Shown: one piece after another, positions 1 through 7,916 of the stretch
Position numbering within the stretch: position 1 is the stretch's first letter
Layout of the letters: each line of letters opens with the position of its first letter
NCBI GenBank assembly: GCA_947498935.1
Contig: CANMMM010000004.1
Span: forward strand, 124,001-188,000
DNA from: an uncultured Aquimarina sp.
Lineage (GTDB): Bacteria; Bacteroidota; Bacteroidia; Flavobacteriales; Flavobacteriaceae
Direction: 5' to 3'
DNA: 64,000 nucleotides
Translations under genes and position numbers: made by a program
The notes under the pieces: model-generated
What the model was told of the DNA's origin: nothing
Seen by the model: the letters and a program-made list of their open reading frames with translations, nothing else
The model's database searches: none

Positions 1-1
1 T

Positions 2-1588
2 GTGTTTTCTAATGATAAGTTTTACGACCCCATTTTGTACTTCTGTGGATGGCAGCGATTACGACAGTTGGAGAATGGTATCATGGTATGGGAAAAATTA
101 AATATCCCTCCACTACCTACCATACTTCCCAAAGCAGACGTTCCTACTTTTCAGAAATTTATGTGGGGATTGATACCTGTACTCACCGTATTGATCGCCT
201 TTGTAATGATGATACAATCGATGTGGTTTAGAGCCTTAAAAGCTAAAAAAATGGCATTGCCCATCTATGTAACAGTGGCGATTGCTTATAAAACAATGAC
301 CAAACGGATAGTAGTTTTGCAACATATTTGGGCCATAGGATTACTACTTATTTTCGGGTATGGTCTCTACTTTTTTTATATGCAGAATGACAGTCAAGTA
401 CGTCCTCAAAATGTCGTAACCGCTTATTATGACGCCTTAGATTTTAAAGAATTTAAGAAAGCACATTCTTTTTTAGATCCAGTACGTAAAAAAAGTATCG
501 ATCAATATATGCTAGAAGTTGCAGTAACCGATGGATTGGTCAGCTCCTATGCCAAACTCGACGAAATGGAGGTTAGGCTATCAGCAGAGACTGATACTAC
601 TGCAGTAGCACAAGTGCAAGCCAGTTGGATCACTCCATTAGAAAAAATAGAAAGAACCATGTACCATGATGTTATAAAAAGAGGAATGCGCTGGTATGTA
701 AAGCCTGCAGGATATGACTTAGATATTCCACCAGACCAATTAATGGCCAATAATGCCACTATGTTTTACAATCATGGACGTCGTAGAATTACATCCGAAC
801 AGACCTATCACGAAGATGTACTGAAACAGCCAGTTCTAGAAGTATTATCAGCTAAAATTGTACATAGAGATAGTGCGTATAGTATCATAGGAGAATTACA
901 GAATGTAGATAATATCCCAGCCGATGTAGTAGTGAATGGTACATTATATACAGCGGCTAATGAAGAATTAGCAAGCTATAATGCCAAACACCAATTAAAG
1001 CACAAATTAGTACCGAAAGAAATCACTTCCTTTAAAATCGATTTTGAGGAAACCTCTTGGCTCGATATTGGCACACAGAAACCAACAGTTTTTGACCCCG
1101 ATGAATTTACAGCAGTACCATTTGATCACCAACCCACTATTTTTAATGTGCAATGTGCAGGTAATGTAGCTACCAAAGACTTGTATAAAGATGTAGCAGT
1201 AAGTCAATTGACCATAGAAAAAGAGCATATCTCTGGAGTATTGTTTAATACAGGGATCAAAGAAGTGACCATACCACAAGTATTAGTTTCCTTTTACACA
1301 GCGGCACATCAACTTATATGGGTAGATCATTTTTATTTACAAGAAGGAATTCGGTCTCAGCGCAAACAATATTTCGAATATCCCTTACCCGATCTAACCG
1401 ATGTGACACTGATCAAAGGACATACCGATGAAATATATGTCAATGGTTTAGCCAATAAAGAGATTAGTAAAAAAGTAGTGCCTAATCGCACCAAAGCACA
1501 TGAAAAAGCCTCTTTGCTAGCAGTAGACGGACTAGGGTATTGCTATATAAAAATAGAACTTAACGCATTTATAGGAGCTGTAGATTGA
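2..1588 (+). CDS. Membrane protein with NTF2-like and Ig-like regions, 5'-truncated
   Basis: The frame is open to the window edge, so the true start probably lies upstream and the GTG at base 2 is arbitrary. I do not recognise a named family. Visible parts are two hydrophobic helices (about residues 52-75 and 105-130), then a soluble region beginning near residue 137 (NVVTAYYDALDFKEFKKAHS) that reads like an NTF2/DUF4878-type fold, then beta-rich sequence to the end. It overlaps the next gene by one base (TGATG), and that gene overlaps a GH5-like hydrolase by four, so the three form one translationally coupled plus-strand operon. A role in making or exporting a surface polysaccharide is inferred only from these neighbours. 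Confidence 0.6.
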   Translation: MFSNDKFYDPILYFCGWQRLRQLENGIMVWEKLNIPPLPTILPKADVPTFQKFMWGLIPVLTVLIAFVMMIQSMWFRALKAKKMALPIYVTVAIAYKTMTKRIVVLQHIWAIGLLLIFGYGLYFFYMQNDSQVRPQNVVTAYYDALDFKEFKKAHSFLDPVRKKSIDQYMLEVAVTDGLVSSYAKLDEMEVRLSAETDTTAVAQVQASWITPLEKIERTMYHDVIKRGMRWYVKPAGYDLDIPPDQLMANNATMFYNHGRRRITSEQTYHEDVLKQPVLEVLSAKIVHRDSAYSIIGELQNVDNIPADVVVNGTLYTAANEELASYNAKHQLKHKLVPKEITSFKIDFEETSWLDIGTQKPTVFDPDEFTAVPFDHQPTIFNVQCAGNVATKDLYKDVAVSQLTIEKEHISGVLFNTGIKEVTIPQVLVSFYTAAHQLIWVDHFYLQEGIRSQRKQYFEYPLPDLTDVTLIKGHTDEIYVNGLANKEISKKVVPNRTKAHEKASLLAVDGLGYCYIKIELNAFIGAVD

Positions 1589-2814
1589 TGTATGCATTAG
1601 AACAACATATCAGAAAAACCTTTCTACTATTGGGTATGAGTATAGCGACGATACTATGCGTTCATGGACAAGGCACTGCGCCTGTAACAGCCGTAAATTG
1701 CACACCAACCTCCATGTTTTATGCAGGCCAACAGATAGTACTCACCTTCGACACCAGCGTACCAGTAACTACCAAGCTATATCTCGATGCGTCGTGGGGG
1801 CAAACGCTATTGACATCCGATACAAGCACTTTTGAAATCCCTGAATTTATGAGTACACAAAAAGGGATCATCACCTATAGGCTGTTCTACGAACAGCAAT
1901 CCCTTGCACATGGACAACTCACTATTACAGCCAATCAGCAGAAAGCAGTAACCATTGCCTCCTACATCGGTCCGCCTAGTATCACAGCAGGAGGGCATGA
2001 TTTTTCGATGCAAACCGTTATTGCGACCGATTGTTATGACAATCCTGTCGCTACAGGAACACCCGTACAGATGAAACGTCAATTTCTAGCCCAACAGGAA
2101 AAAACAACAGTACTCGTAAAAGATTTAGTAGCTTGGAAACGCCATTTTTCCTACCCTAAATCAGGTAGAATGTTGTTGACTTCAGAAGTAGGAACTACCT
2201 TTTCAAAAGAGTATACCGTAGAAGTATTTCCGCACTTACCACTCGATTTTCAGATATTCAGTGAGCGTGCGCATACGTATGCCGATGGGAATCAAATCGT
2301 TTCCTTACGAACGAGTATGCTCAGAGATATGTATGATAATGTAATCAGTGATGGTGCCTTGGTCAAATTTATCATACGAGATACAGAAGGCATGTTACTC
2401 AGCACGCAAGGAATGACCATAGGCGGTATTGCCAATGCCAACATCATTTGCCCAGATCATCAACAGCGATGGACAGTACAGGCCTATGTAGAAGGAATTG
2501 CCCAGAGTACACCCATCACACTCACCTTCAATGCCGTGTTAGAGGAGTATGCAGTCACCTTTACGGAAGACCATCGAAATATTCAAGTAGGCCCTTTGAC
2601 CAGTTTTATGCAGCAACTCATCCCTGATGGGGCATGGGTCAAACTCGCTATTTATGATGCAACTTCTACACGAATTACCACGCAAATAAGGAATTCTAAA
2701 GATGGGATGGCTACTTTTTTACTACCCGCCAATGAGTATCCCTGTGGTACCTATCGATTAGAGATAACAGCATTAGGCGTTCAAAAAATATATAAAGACA
2801 TACAATTACCATGA
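1588..2814 (+). CDS. Secreted Ig-like (Big_1/invasin-type) domain protein
   Basis: The protein has 408 residues if it starts at the ATG overlapping the upstream TGA; a TTG three bases earlier is less likely. A signal peptide is visible (hydrophobic stretch LLLGMSIATILCVHG, likely cleavage near GQG). The rest is all-beta with no catalytic motif. Around residues 225-265 the pattern HTYADG...DMYDNVISDGALVKF matches the Big_1/invasin motif (ADG...D..gN.v.dGt.V.F), and an earlier copy (DCYDNPVATGTPVQM) is weaker. It is therefore probably a periplasmic or surface Ig-repeat protein. Its stop overlaps the start of the GH5-like gene (ATGA), which points to a joint role in surface glycan handling. Confidence 0.6.
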   Translation: MYALEQHIRKTFLLLGMSIATILCVHGQGTAPVTAVNCTPTSMFYAGQQIVLTFDTSVPVTTKLYLDASWGQTLLTSDTSTFEIPEFMSTQKGIITYRLFYEQQSLAHGQLTITANQQKAVTIASYIGPPSITAGGHDFSMQTVIATDCYDNPVATGTPVQMKRQFLAQQEKTTVLVKDLVAWKRHFSYPKSGRMLLTSEVGTTFSKEYTVEVFPHLPLDFQIFSERAHTYADGNQIVSLRTSMLRDMYDNVISDGALVKFIIRDTEGMLLSTQGMTIGGIANANIICPDHQQRWTVQAYVEGIAQSTPITLTFNAVLEEYAVTFTEDHRNIQVGPLTSFMQQLIPDGAWVKLAIYDATSTRITTQIRNSKDGMATFLLPANEYPCGTYRLEITALGVQKIYKDIQLP

Positions 2815-4388
2815 TCATCAATAATAGAAACATATACAAAATACTACTGCTCCTATCATGTGTCGTCATCATAGGTGTGGTGCTCACAGGAATTGGAGCT
2901 GTATTATCCTATTTTAATACAGGAGCAGATCGTGCCACTTTATTACAGATTCCCTTAAAAAAGCAAGCCGCCTATATGCCCAAAGTAGCTTGGATAGACA
3001 CCATAAACCCAGCAAGACCGATCGAAAAACAAACCTTAAAATCGATACAAAGAGATTATATTAATGCTTGGTTCGTAAAACACAAAGCCTACCAAACTTA
3101 TAAAGCTAGTTTACTAGATGATTACTATACCACCCAAGCCAAAATACCCATTACACATACGATAGCTTACAACCAATCCACAGCCACTACACTACAAAGT
3201 ACGACTACAGATCACGAATTATTATTAGACTTTTACAGCGCCGATGGGCAATTAGCCGTACTCACGGATCAAAATGTAGTGACGTATCAGCACGTTAAAC
3301 AAGCAGATCAAATTGTAGCCCAAACACGTAGTATCTCGGACTATCAGGTATTGATGTTGCTAGAAGACGGATTTTGGAGAGTGCGCCATTGCATCAAAAC
3401 CAAAAGCAATATTTTCGAACCCTCACCTACGACCACACCTTTTTATCCCGTACAAGACAGTACCCTATTCGTAGCTGATCAACCTTATACCATAAAAGGA
3501 ATCAATTACTATCCGCAGCAAACCCCTTGGGATACCTTTGGAGAGGGCTTTGACATCGCAGTGATTCGTCGCGATTTTGAATTACTTCGCCAAAAAGGAC
3601 TGAATACCCTACGTATTTTTGTGTCATATGAAGACTTCGGAAAAGAACATATAGCCCCCAGAAAATTAGAAAAATTAGCCAAGCTACTCGATGAAGCTGA
3701 GGCACAGGATTTAAAAATCATCGTTACATTATTTGATTTTTATGGCGATTATTCCATGGCAGATTGGACATTTACGCACCGACATATAGAACAGCTCGTA
3801 GGTACTTTTAAAAACCACAAAGCCATCATGGCTTGGGATGTAAAAAACGAACCTGATTTAGATTTTAAAAATCGAGGAAGAGAAAATGTACTCGCTTGGT
3901 TAGAAGCGGCTATTACACAAATCAGAAAATACGACCCCCATCATTTGATTACTATCGGGTGGGCAAAAATTACCTCGGCTACATTGCTACAAAACCAGCT
4001 AGACCTCCTTTCTTTTCATTATTACGACGATATTGCCCATTTTCAGAAAGCCTACGATACGCTATTAGCTCAGACAGACAAGCCATTGGTGTTACAAGAA
4101 TACGGATTGCCTTCTAGTAGAGGACTATGGGATCCATTTGGTGCTACTGAGCAGCAGCAGGCCAATTATTATCAGCAATTCCAACAACTAATCACCAAGA
4201 ATCAACTACATTCCCTGCCTTGGACACTGTATGATTTTAAGCAAGTGCCCAGTGCAGTCATAGGTAGACTCCCATGGCGAAAACACAAGCAAAAACACTT
4301 TGGTTTTATCGATGTACATGGGCAGCCCAAAGCAGCTTTTCAGTACATTGGAGATGTGCCACTAAGTTCTGAAAGTAGTAGTATGTGA
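2811..4388 (+). CDS. Membrane-anchored glycoside hydrolase, GH5-like TIM barrel
   Basis: The protein has 525 residues. One N-terminal membrane segment (about residues 9-36) suggests inner-membrane anchoring or an uncleaved signal. A domain of unknown type occupies residues 40-205. From about residue 215 (IKGINYYPQQTPWD) the sequence reads as a clan-A TIM barrel. The probable acid/base is E347 in WDVKNEPDLD and the probable nucleophile is E430 in VLQEYGLPS, and the barrel ends with PWTLYDF. Clan-A enzymes cleave beta-linked glycans with retention; the substrate cannot be read here. Translation is coupled to the Ig-domain gene. A copy of the dispersed hairpin element starts 10 bases after the stop and may end the transcript. 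Confidence 0.75.
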   Translation: MIINNRNIYKILLLLSCVVIIGVVLTGIGAVLSYFNTGADRATLLQIPLKKQAAYMPKVAWIDTINPARPIEKQTLKSIQRDYINAWFVKHKAYQTYKASLLDDYYTTQAKIPITHTIAYNQSTATTLQSTTTDHELLLDFYSADGQLAVLTDQNVVTYQHVKQADQIVAQTRSISDYQVLMLLEDGFWRVRHCIKTKSNIFEPSPTTTPFYPVQDSTLFVADQPYTIKGINYYPQQTPWDTFGEGFDIAVIRRDFELLRQKGLNTLRIFVSYEDFGKEHIAPRKLEKLAKLLDEAEAQDLKIIVTLFDFYGDYSMADWTFTHRHIEQLVGTFKNHKAIMAWDVKNEPDLDFKNRGRENVLAWLEAAITQIRKYDPHHLITIGWAKITSATLLQNQLDLLSFHYYDDIAHFQKAYDTLLAQTDKPLVLQEYGLPSSRGLWDPFGATEQQQANYYQQFQQLITKNQLHSLPWTLYDFKQVPSAVIGRLPWRKHKQKHFGFIDVHGQPKAAFQYIGDVPLSSESSSM

Positions 4389-4398
4389 TGTATAATTT

Positions 4399-4499
4399 GG
4401 GCGTTCCTCCCTCCTAAGGTCGGGAGTCGGGCTATCCGCTATATCTTTTTTGGTTTTTTAAAGGAAACCAAAAAAGGATGCCGCTCCTATCCCTAACGC
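4399..4499 (-). repeat. Dispersed hairpin element, copy 1 (type A)
   Basis: Read on the minus strand it starts GCGTTAGGGATAGGAGCGGC and passes through a central A/T stem (CCTTTTTTGGTTTCC / GGTTTTTTAAAGGAAACC region). It ends with GGATAGCCCGACTCCCGACC and a diverged terminus ending GGAACGCCC. It sits between two convergent genes. Its first bases (GCGTTAG) supply the Arg codon and stop codon of the minus-strand glycosyltransferase. The other copies are at 16268, 23930, 26667, 29454, 38463, 42956 and 49319. Confidence 0.85.
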
Positions 4500-5698
4500 G
4501 GATCTACTTCTAGCGGAGAGGCAGTCGTTGCTTCTATAGCTTCAAAAGCCTCTAGATACATTCGTGTAATCGTACTCATAGGATATGCCGTAGCCGCCTT
4601 ATAATTGATTGTACCCAATCGGATTCTATACGCAGTATCATTCACTAAAGATTCAATGGCAGTCGCTAAGCTCTCTACACTAGTAGGATCAAAAAAAGCA
4701 CCCTGATACCCCTCATCTTTTACCAATATGCTTAAATCACCAAGATCTGGCATCACCACAGCTTTTCCATAGCTACCCGCCTGATGCAATACCCCAGAAC
4801 TTCCCGTCGTAGACGTATACGGAAATACGACTATATCACTGTTGGTAAACAATGGAGCCACTTCCTCCTCTTCTACATACCCTGTAAAGGTTAGCTGAGG
4901 TACATCACTATACTGCTCGGCTACCTTAGCCAAATAACCAGGTACATTAGGATTGTCTGTACCAGCAATGATGATTTCTATATCTTGGGAATTTCTAGCA
5001 CGTATTTGAGTTACAGCTTCAATAAGGATTTCTACTTTTTTGTACGTACCGAATTTTCCAAAAGTCATCACACGGATTACATCGTCTTTTTTTTCAAAAG
5101 AAGGAATTTCTGGAATTTCAAATGTGCCGTGCGGAATAAGTATCACATTCTTAGCCTTATATTTTTCTTCTAATATTGTCACGTACTTATCGATGGTTAC
5201 AGCCACACTGTCTGCCGCTAAAATACATCGAGTCAGTACTCCACCGATACGATTGAGTATGTTTTGAATCAATTTATTACTAGCAAACCCCGCACTATTC
5301 AGATCTACTTGTTCTAGGATGTTATGCAATAGGACAATCGTAGGAATCTTTTTAATTTTACAAAGCATAGGGAGTAACAGTCCCAATGCAGCAGGAATTT
5401 TTTTATCACCAAACTTCATAAACTGGAGATTAAATAACACCCGATCAGGCTTGGTCTGACGAATTGCGCGCATCACTGAAAATACATTCGTATACGAATT
5501 AAATGACCAACACTTATGTACGGTAACACGGCAGCCTATTTCTTCAAAATCGAATACCGCTTCCTCTTGCGTTATATCAGTGAGTAAAATCAGTTCCGTA
5601 AGTTGTGTATGCTGTCTAAAATGTTTGACTAGGTGATAGGCATATTCATTCAACGTAATTTTACTAGGTGGATAGGCGGTAATGATGGCTAATTTCAT
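4493..5698 (-). CDS. Glycosyltransferase family 4
   Basis: The protein has 401 residues, normal for a GT4 retaining glycosyltransferase with a GT-B fold. The N-terminal half begins MKLAIITAYPPSKITLNEYA. The C-terminal half carries RVMTFGKFGTYKKVEILIEA, typical of the start of the nucleotide-sugar domain, and GSSGVLHQAGSYGKAVVMPD, which corresponds to the conserved donor-binding EX7E region although the glutamates are not obvious. It should transfer a sugar from a nucleotide donor to a glycan or lipid acceptor at the cytoplasmic membrane face. The last codons (Pro-Arg-stop) lie inside dispersed element copy 1, so the repeat has set the C-terminus. A flippase gene lies upstream on the same strand after a 395-base gap. 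Confidence 0.8.
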   Translation of the reverse strand: MKLAIITAYPPSKITLNEYAYHLVKHFRQHTQLTELILLTDITQEEAVFDFEEIGCRVTVHKCWSFNSYTNVFSVMRAIRQTKPDRVLFNLQFMKFGDKKIPAALGLLLPMLCKIKKIPTIVLLHNILEQVDLNSAGFASNKLIQNILNRIGGVLTRCILAADSVAVTIDKYVTILEEKYKAKNVILIPHGTFEIPEIPSFEKKDDVIRVMTFGKFGTYKKVEILIEAVTQIRARNSQDIEIIIAGTDNPNVPGYLAKVAEQYSDVPQLTFTGYVEEEEVAPLFTNSDIVVFPYTSTTGSSGVLHQAGSYGKAVVMPDLGDLSILVKDEGYQGAFFDPTSVESLATAIESLVNDTAYRIRLGTINYKAATAYPMSTITRMYLEAFEAIEATTASPLEVDPR

Positions 5699-5720
5699 AG
5701 TGTTTATTTTAGTTACTTAT

Positions 5721-5881
5721 TGAAGTGATGTGCATTTTTTGATGCTAGCTAAAACCGAAGATGTTGTGACCAAATGAAGTAACTTTCTTGTAGCATAGTA
5801 GTGCTACAGAGCTCAAAAATTACAAAATTTTGGTGCAAAAGATCGTTTTTATGGCAAATCCTAAAAAATGTAAACCACTTT
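5721..5881 (-). repeat. MITE-like element, diverged long form
   Basis: This 161-base stretch matches the reverse complement of the element at 10966-11126 end to end. Shared blocks include TTGTGACCAAATGAAGT, AGCTCAAAAATTACAAAATT and GCAAAAGATCGTTTTTATGGC. The terminal GAAGTG...CACTT ends are still visible but the inverted repeats have decayed. It occupies most of the 395-base gap between the glycosyltransferase and the flippase. I see no gene in the remaining 5882-6093. Confidence 0.7.
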
Positions 5882-6093
5882 ACTATAAAGATGATATAAA
5901 ATGCACTAAACCATGGGGTAAGTACGTCCAAGAGTACATAGCTGTAGTTCAATAACAGCTTTCTTTCGATCAACCTATTGGATGCTAGTGAGGGTGCATA
6001 AAATGTTTATAACGAATGTATTACTTAAATGTACCACTTTTTTTTAGAATTAGAAACTATTCCGTTTTTTCATTTCTTAGGGATCTTCAGGGG

Positions 6094-7338
6094 CTATCTT
6101 CGCTTTCGATTAATCTCTATGATAAAATAGAGCACTTGGATGCATAGCAGTAGTAACATAGCTACTATTTGTACCAGTACTACCTGTAATAAACTATCAT
6201 GGAAGAAAACAATTAATACGACTTGCGAAATACCTAACACCCCAGAGATGATCACAGGGACATAGCGGTCTAGTGATAAGAAGTAATAGGCAAAGATGTT
6301 AGCAATAGCAAAAATAGAAGTTGCTACAGCATATTTCCATAACAAAGGTGCGATTGAGAGGTACGCAGGACCAAACATAATATTGATAACTAACTTAGGA
6401 AATAGATAACACCCAGCCACAATAGCGATAGAAAGTAAGCTGATGTAGCCGATGTATTTAAAAATAAGTTGTGTAGACGCTTTTTGTTCTTTTTCTAACG
6501 CAACTACCTTAGGTAGTAATAGCATTACAAACATCCATGCTACAAAGTAGACTACTCTACCGATGAGTGCTAGAGAAGCATACAGTCCCGCCTGATGCGC
6601 ATCGAAGTAATGCTTTACCATCAGAATATCACTGTTATTGATAATGATTTGCGTCAGTTCATAAAAAGCGGTCAGTATAAAAAAACGAAAAACATGTTTC
6701 TGTTGCGTATCCGATAATGTTTGTTCTACACGTACAAAGAACGTGTTTTTAGGAAAAGGCAATAGTCCACAAACCAAAGAACAAATTACACCAATGACCA
6801 CCACTATCGATGAATGTGTGGCGAATAGTAACAGCAATAATAAGGTTATGATCAATCGACTGATCATTTCGGATTGATAGGTGATGGCTAGAATGCCGAA
6901 TTTCTTTTGTCCCTGAAACACGCCTCTATGAATACTCATTATAAAATAGATAGGAACACCGATTCCGAACAAACGAAACATCCACGGAGTACTGGTTTGG
7001 AAAATATCTTGAAGCCAAGAAGCAAAACTTACGATCAATATGCCAAATACCACACTAATCCCTACTGCCCACTTATAGACTAACGAAATAAAGCTCTTAA
7101 AAACTTTATGTTCGAACAAGACATAAAACTTAGCCGTAGCCAATTGAAATGTCATGGCAGCAAATGATAATACCAGTAAAAAAGTAATGATAATCGCTAC
7201 ATCAGAGAAGGCTTGCGGGCCTAAAATTCTGCCTAAGATTAAATTGTAGGCATAATTTCCTGCATTTACAATCACAGCACTGATCATAAATTTCTGCTCA
7301 GGAGAAAATTTAGACAATATAGGAGAACTCGTAATCAT
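6094..7338 (-). CDS. Polysaccharide flippase-like membrane protein (MOP/Wzx superfamily)
   Basis: The 414 residues are almost entirely hydrophobic, with about 12 predicted membrane helices. The N-terminal pattern (AGNYAYNLILGRILGPQAFS) is typical of Wzx/PST-type exporters in the MOP superfamily. Such proteins flip lipid-linked glycans, or related lipids, across the inner membrane. The start ATG at 7338 gives a short cytoplasmic leader before the first helix, as is usual. It lies upstream of and co-directional with the GT4 gene at 4493, and another flippase of the same superfamily at 61900 belongs to the main exopolysaccharide operon. The substrate is unknown. Confidence 0.75.
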   Translation of the reverse strand: MITSSPILSKFSPEQKFMISAVIVNAGNYAYNLILGRILGPQAFSDVAIIITFLLVLSFAAMTFQLATAKFYVLFEHKVFKSFISLVYKWAVGISVVFGILIVSFASWLQDIFQTSTPWMFRLFGIGVPIYFIMSIHRGVFQGQKKFGILAITYQSEMISRLIITLLLLLLFATHSSIVVVIGVICSLVCGLLPFPKNTFFVRVEQTLSDTQQKHVFRFFILTAFYELTQIIINNSDILMVKHYFDAHQAGLYASLALIGRVVYFVAWMFVMLLLPKVVALEKEQKASTQLIFKYIGYISLLSIAIVAGCYLFPKLVINIMFGPAYLSIAPLLWKYAVATSIFAIANIFAYYFLSLDRYVPVIISGVLGISQVVLIVFFHDSLLQVVLVQIVAMLLLLCIQVLYFIIEINRKRR

Positions 7339-7448
7339 AACTAAAAATTGGATAAGTTTTGTGGTAGATGTATTAGGATATTAAATTGCCCGGATCATAC
7401 TTTCGGGATGAATAGTACTATTCGCGGGCAGTACAGTAGCTACTTTAA

Positions 7449-7742
7449 TTAAGCATTTTTTCGGATGATAAAACTATTCAGTCCAAAAGCTTTCTTGATC
7501 GTATGATTATCTCGGCTAATGATCTTAAAAACTTTATTTAGTTTTTTAGCCTTTTGATACAATTTGGTGAGCATACGAACACCAGAAGAATCAATTTTTT
7601 GTACCTGATCTACAGAAATTACGATATAGTCTGTAGTAGAGAGCAAATGATCAAAATGATGATTCACAGAAGTCACATTGGTACCAATGATATTACCATC
7701 AATTTCGAAAATACCTTGTTTGTTGTTGATTTGAAGAGCCAT
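7449..7742 (-). CDS. STAS-domain protein (anti-sigma-factor antagonist-like)
   Basis: The 97 residues form a single STAS domain. The motif KIDSSGVRMLTKLYQKAKK near residues 49-67 matches the conserved D-S-[ST]-G phosphorylation loop of SpoIIAA/RsbV-type anti-sigma antagonists, with the likely phospho-serine at about residue 51-52. No partner kinase or phosphatase (RsbW or RsbU type) is visible nearby, so the controlled process is unknown. It is divergent from the TPR/outer-membrane barrel gene. Confidence 0.75.
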   Translation of the reverse strand: MALQINNKQGIFEIDGNIIGTNVTSVNHHFDHLLSTTDYIVISVDQVQKIDSSGVRMLTKLYQKAKKLNKVFKIISRDNHTIKKAFGLNSFIIRKNA

Positions 7743-7916
7743 AGTTGTTGTTTTTGGATTTAGTACAAATATCCGACTTACTACCCTAGCAATCTCGTTA
7801 ATTTCGACGAGATGCGAGTTGCTATAGATGAGTGGGAAATTTTAGTGCTAATAAATTGGTTTATGTGTTGATTTATAGTAATTATATGTATCTTGTTAAG
7901 ATCGAAAAGTGTATGT

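Noticed and set aside
5749..5973. 74-residue minus-strand ORF
   Set aside because: It lies within the non-coding MITE-like copy and has no protein-like features.
7893..7916. TTG start for the TPR/barrel gene
   Set aside because: The ATG at 7917 gives a clean signal peptide; the extra eight residues do not help.
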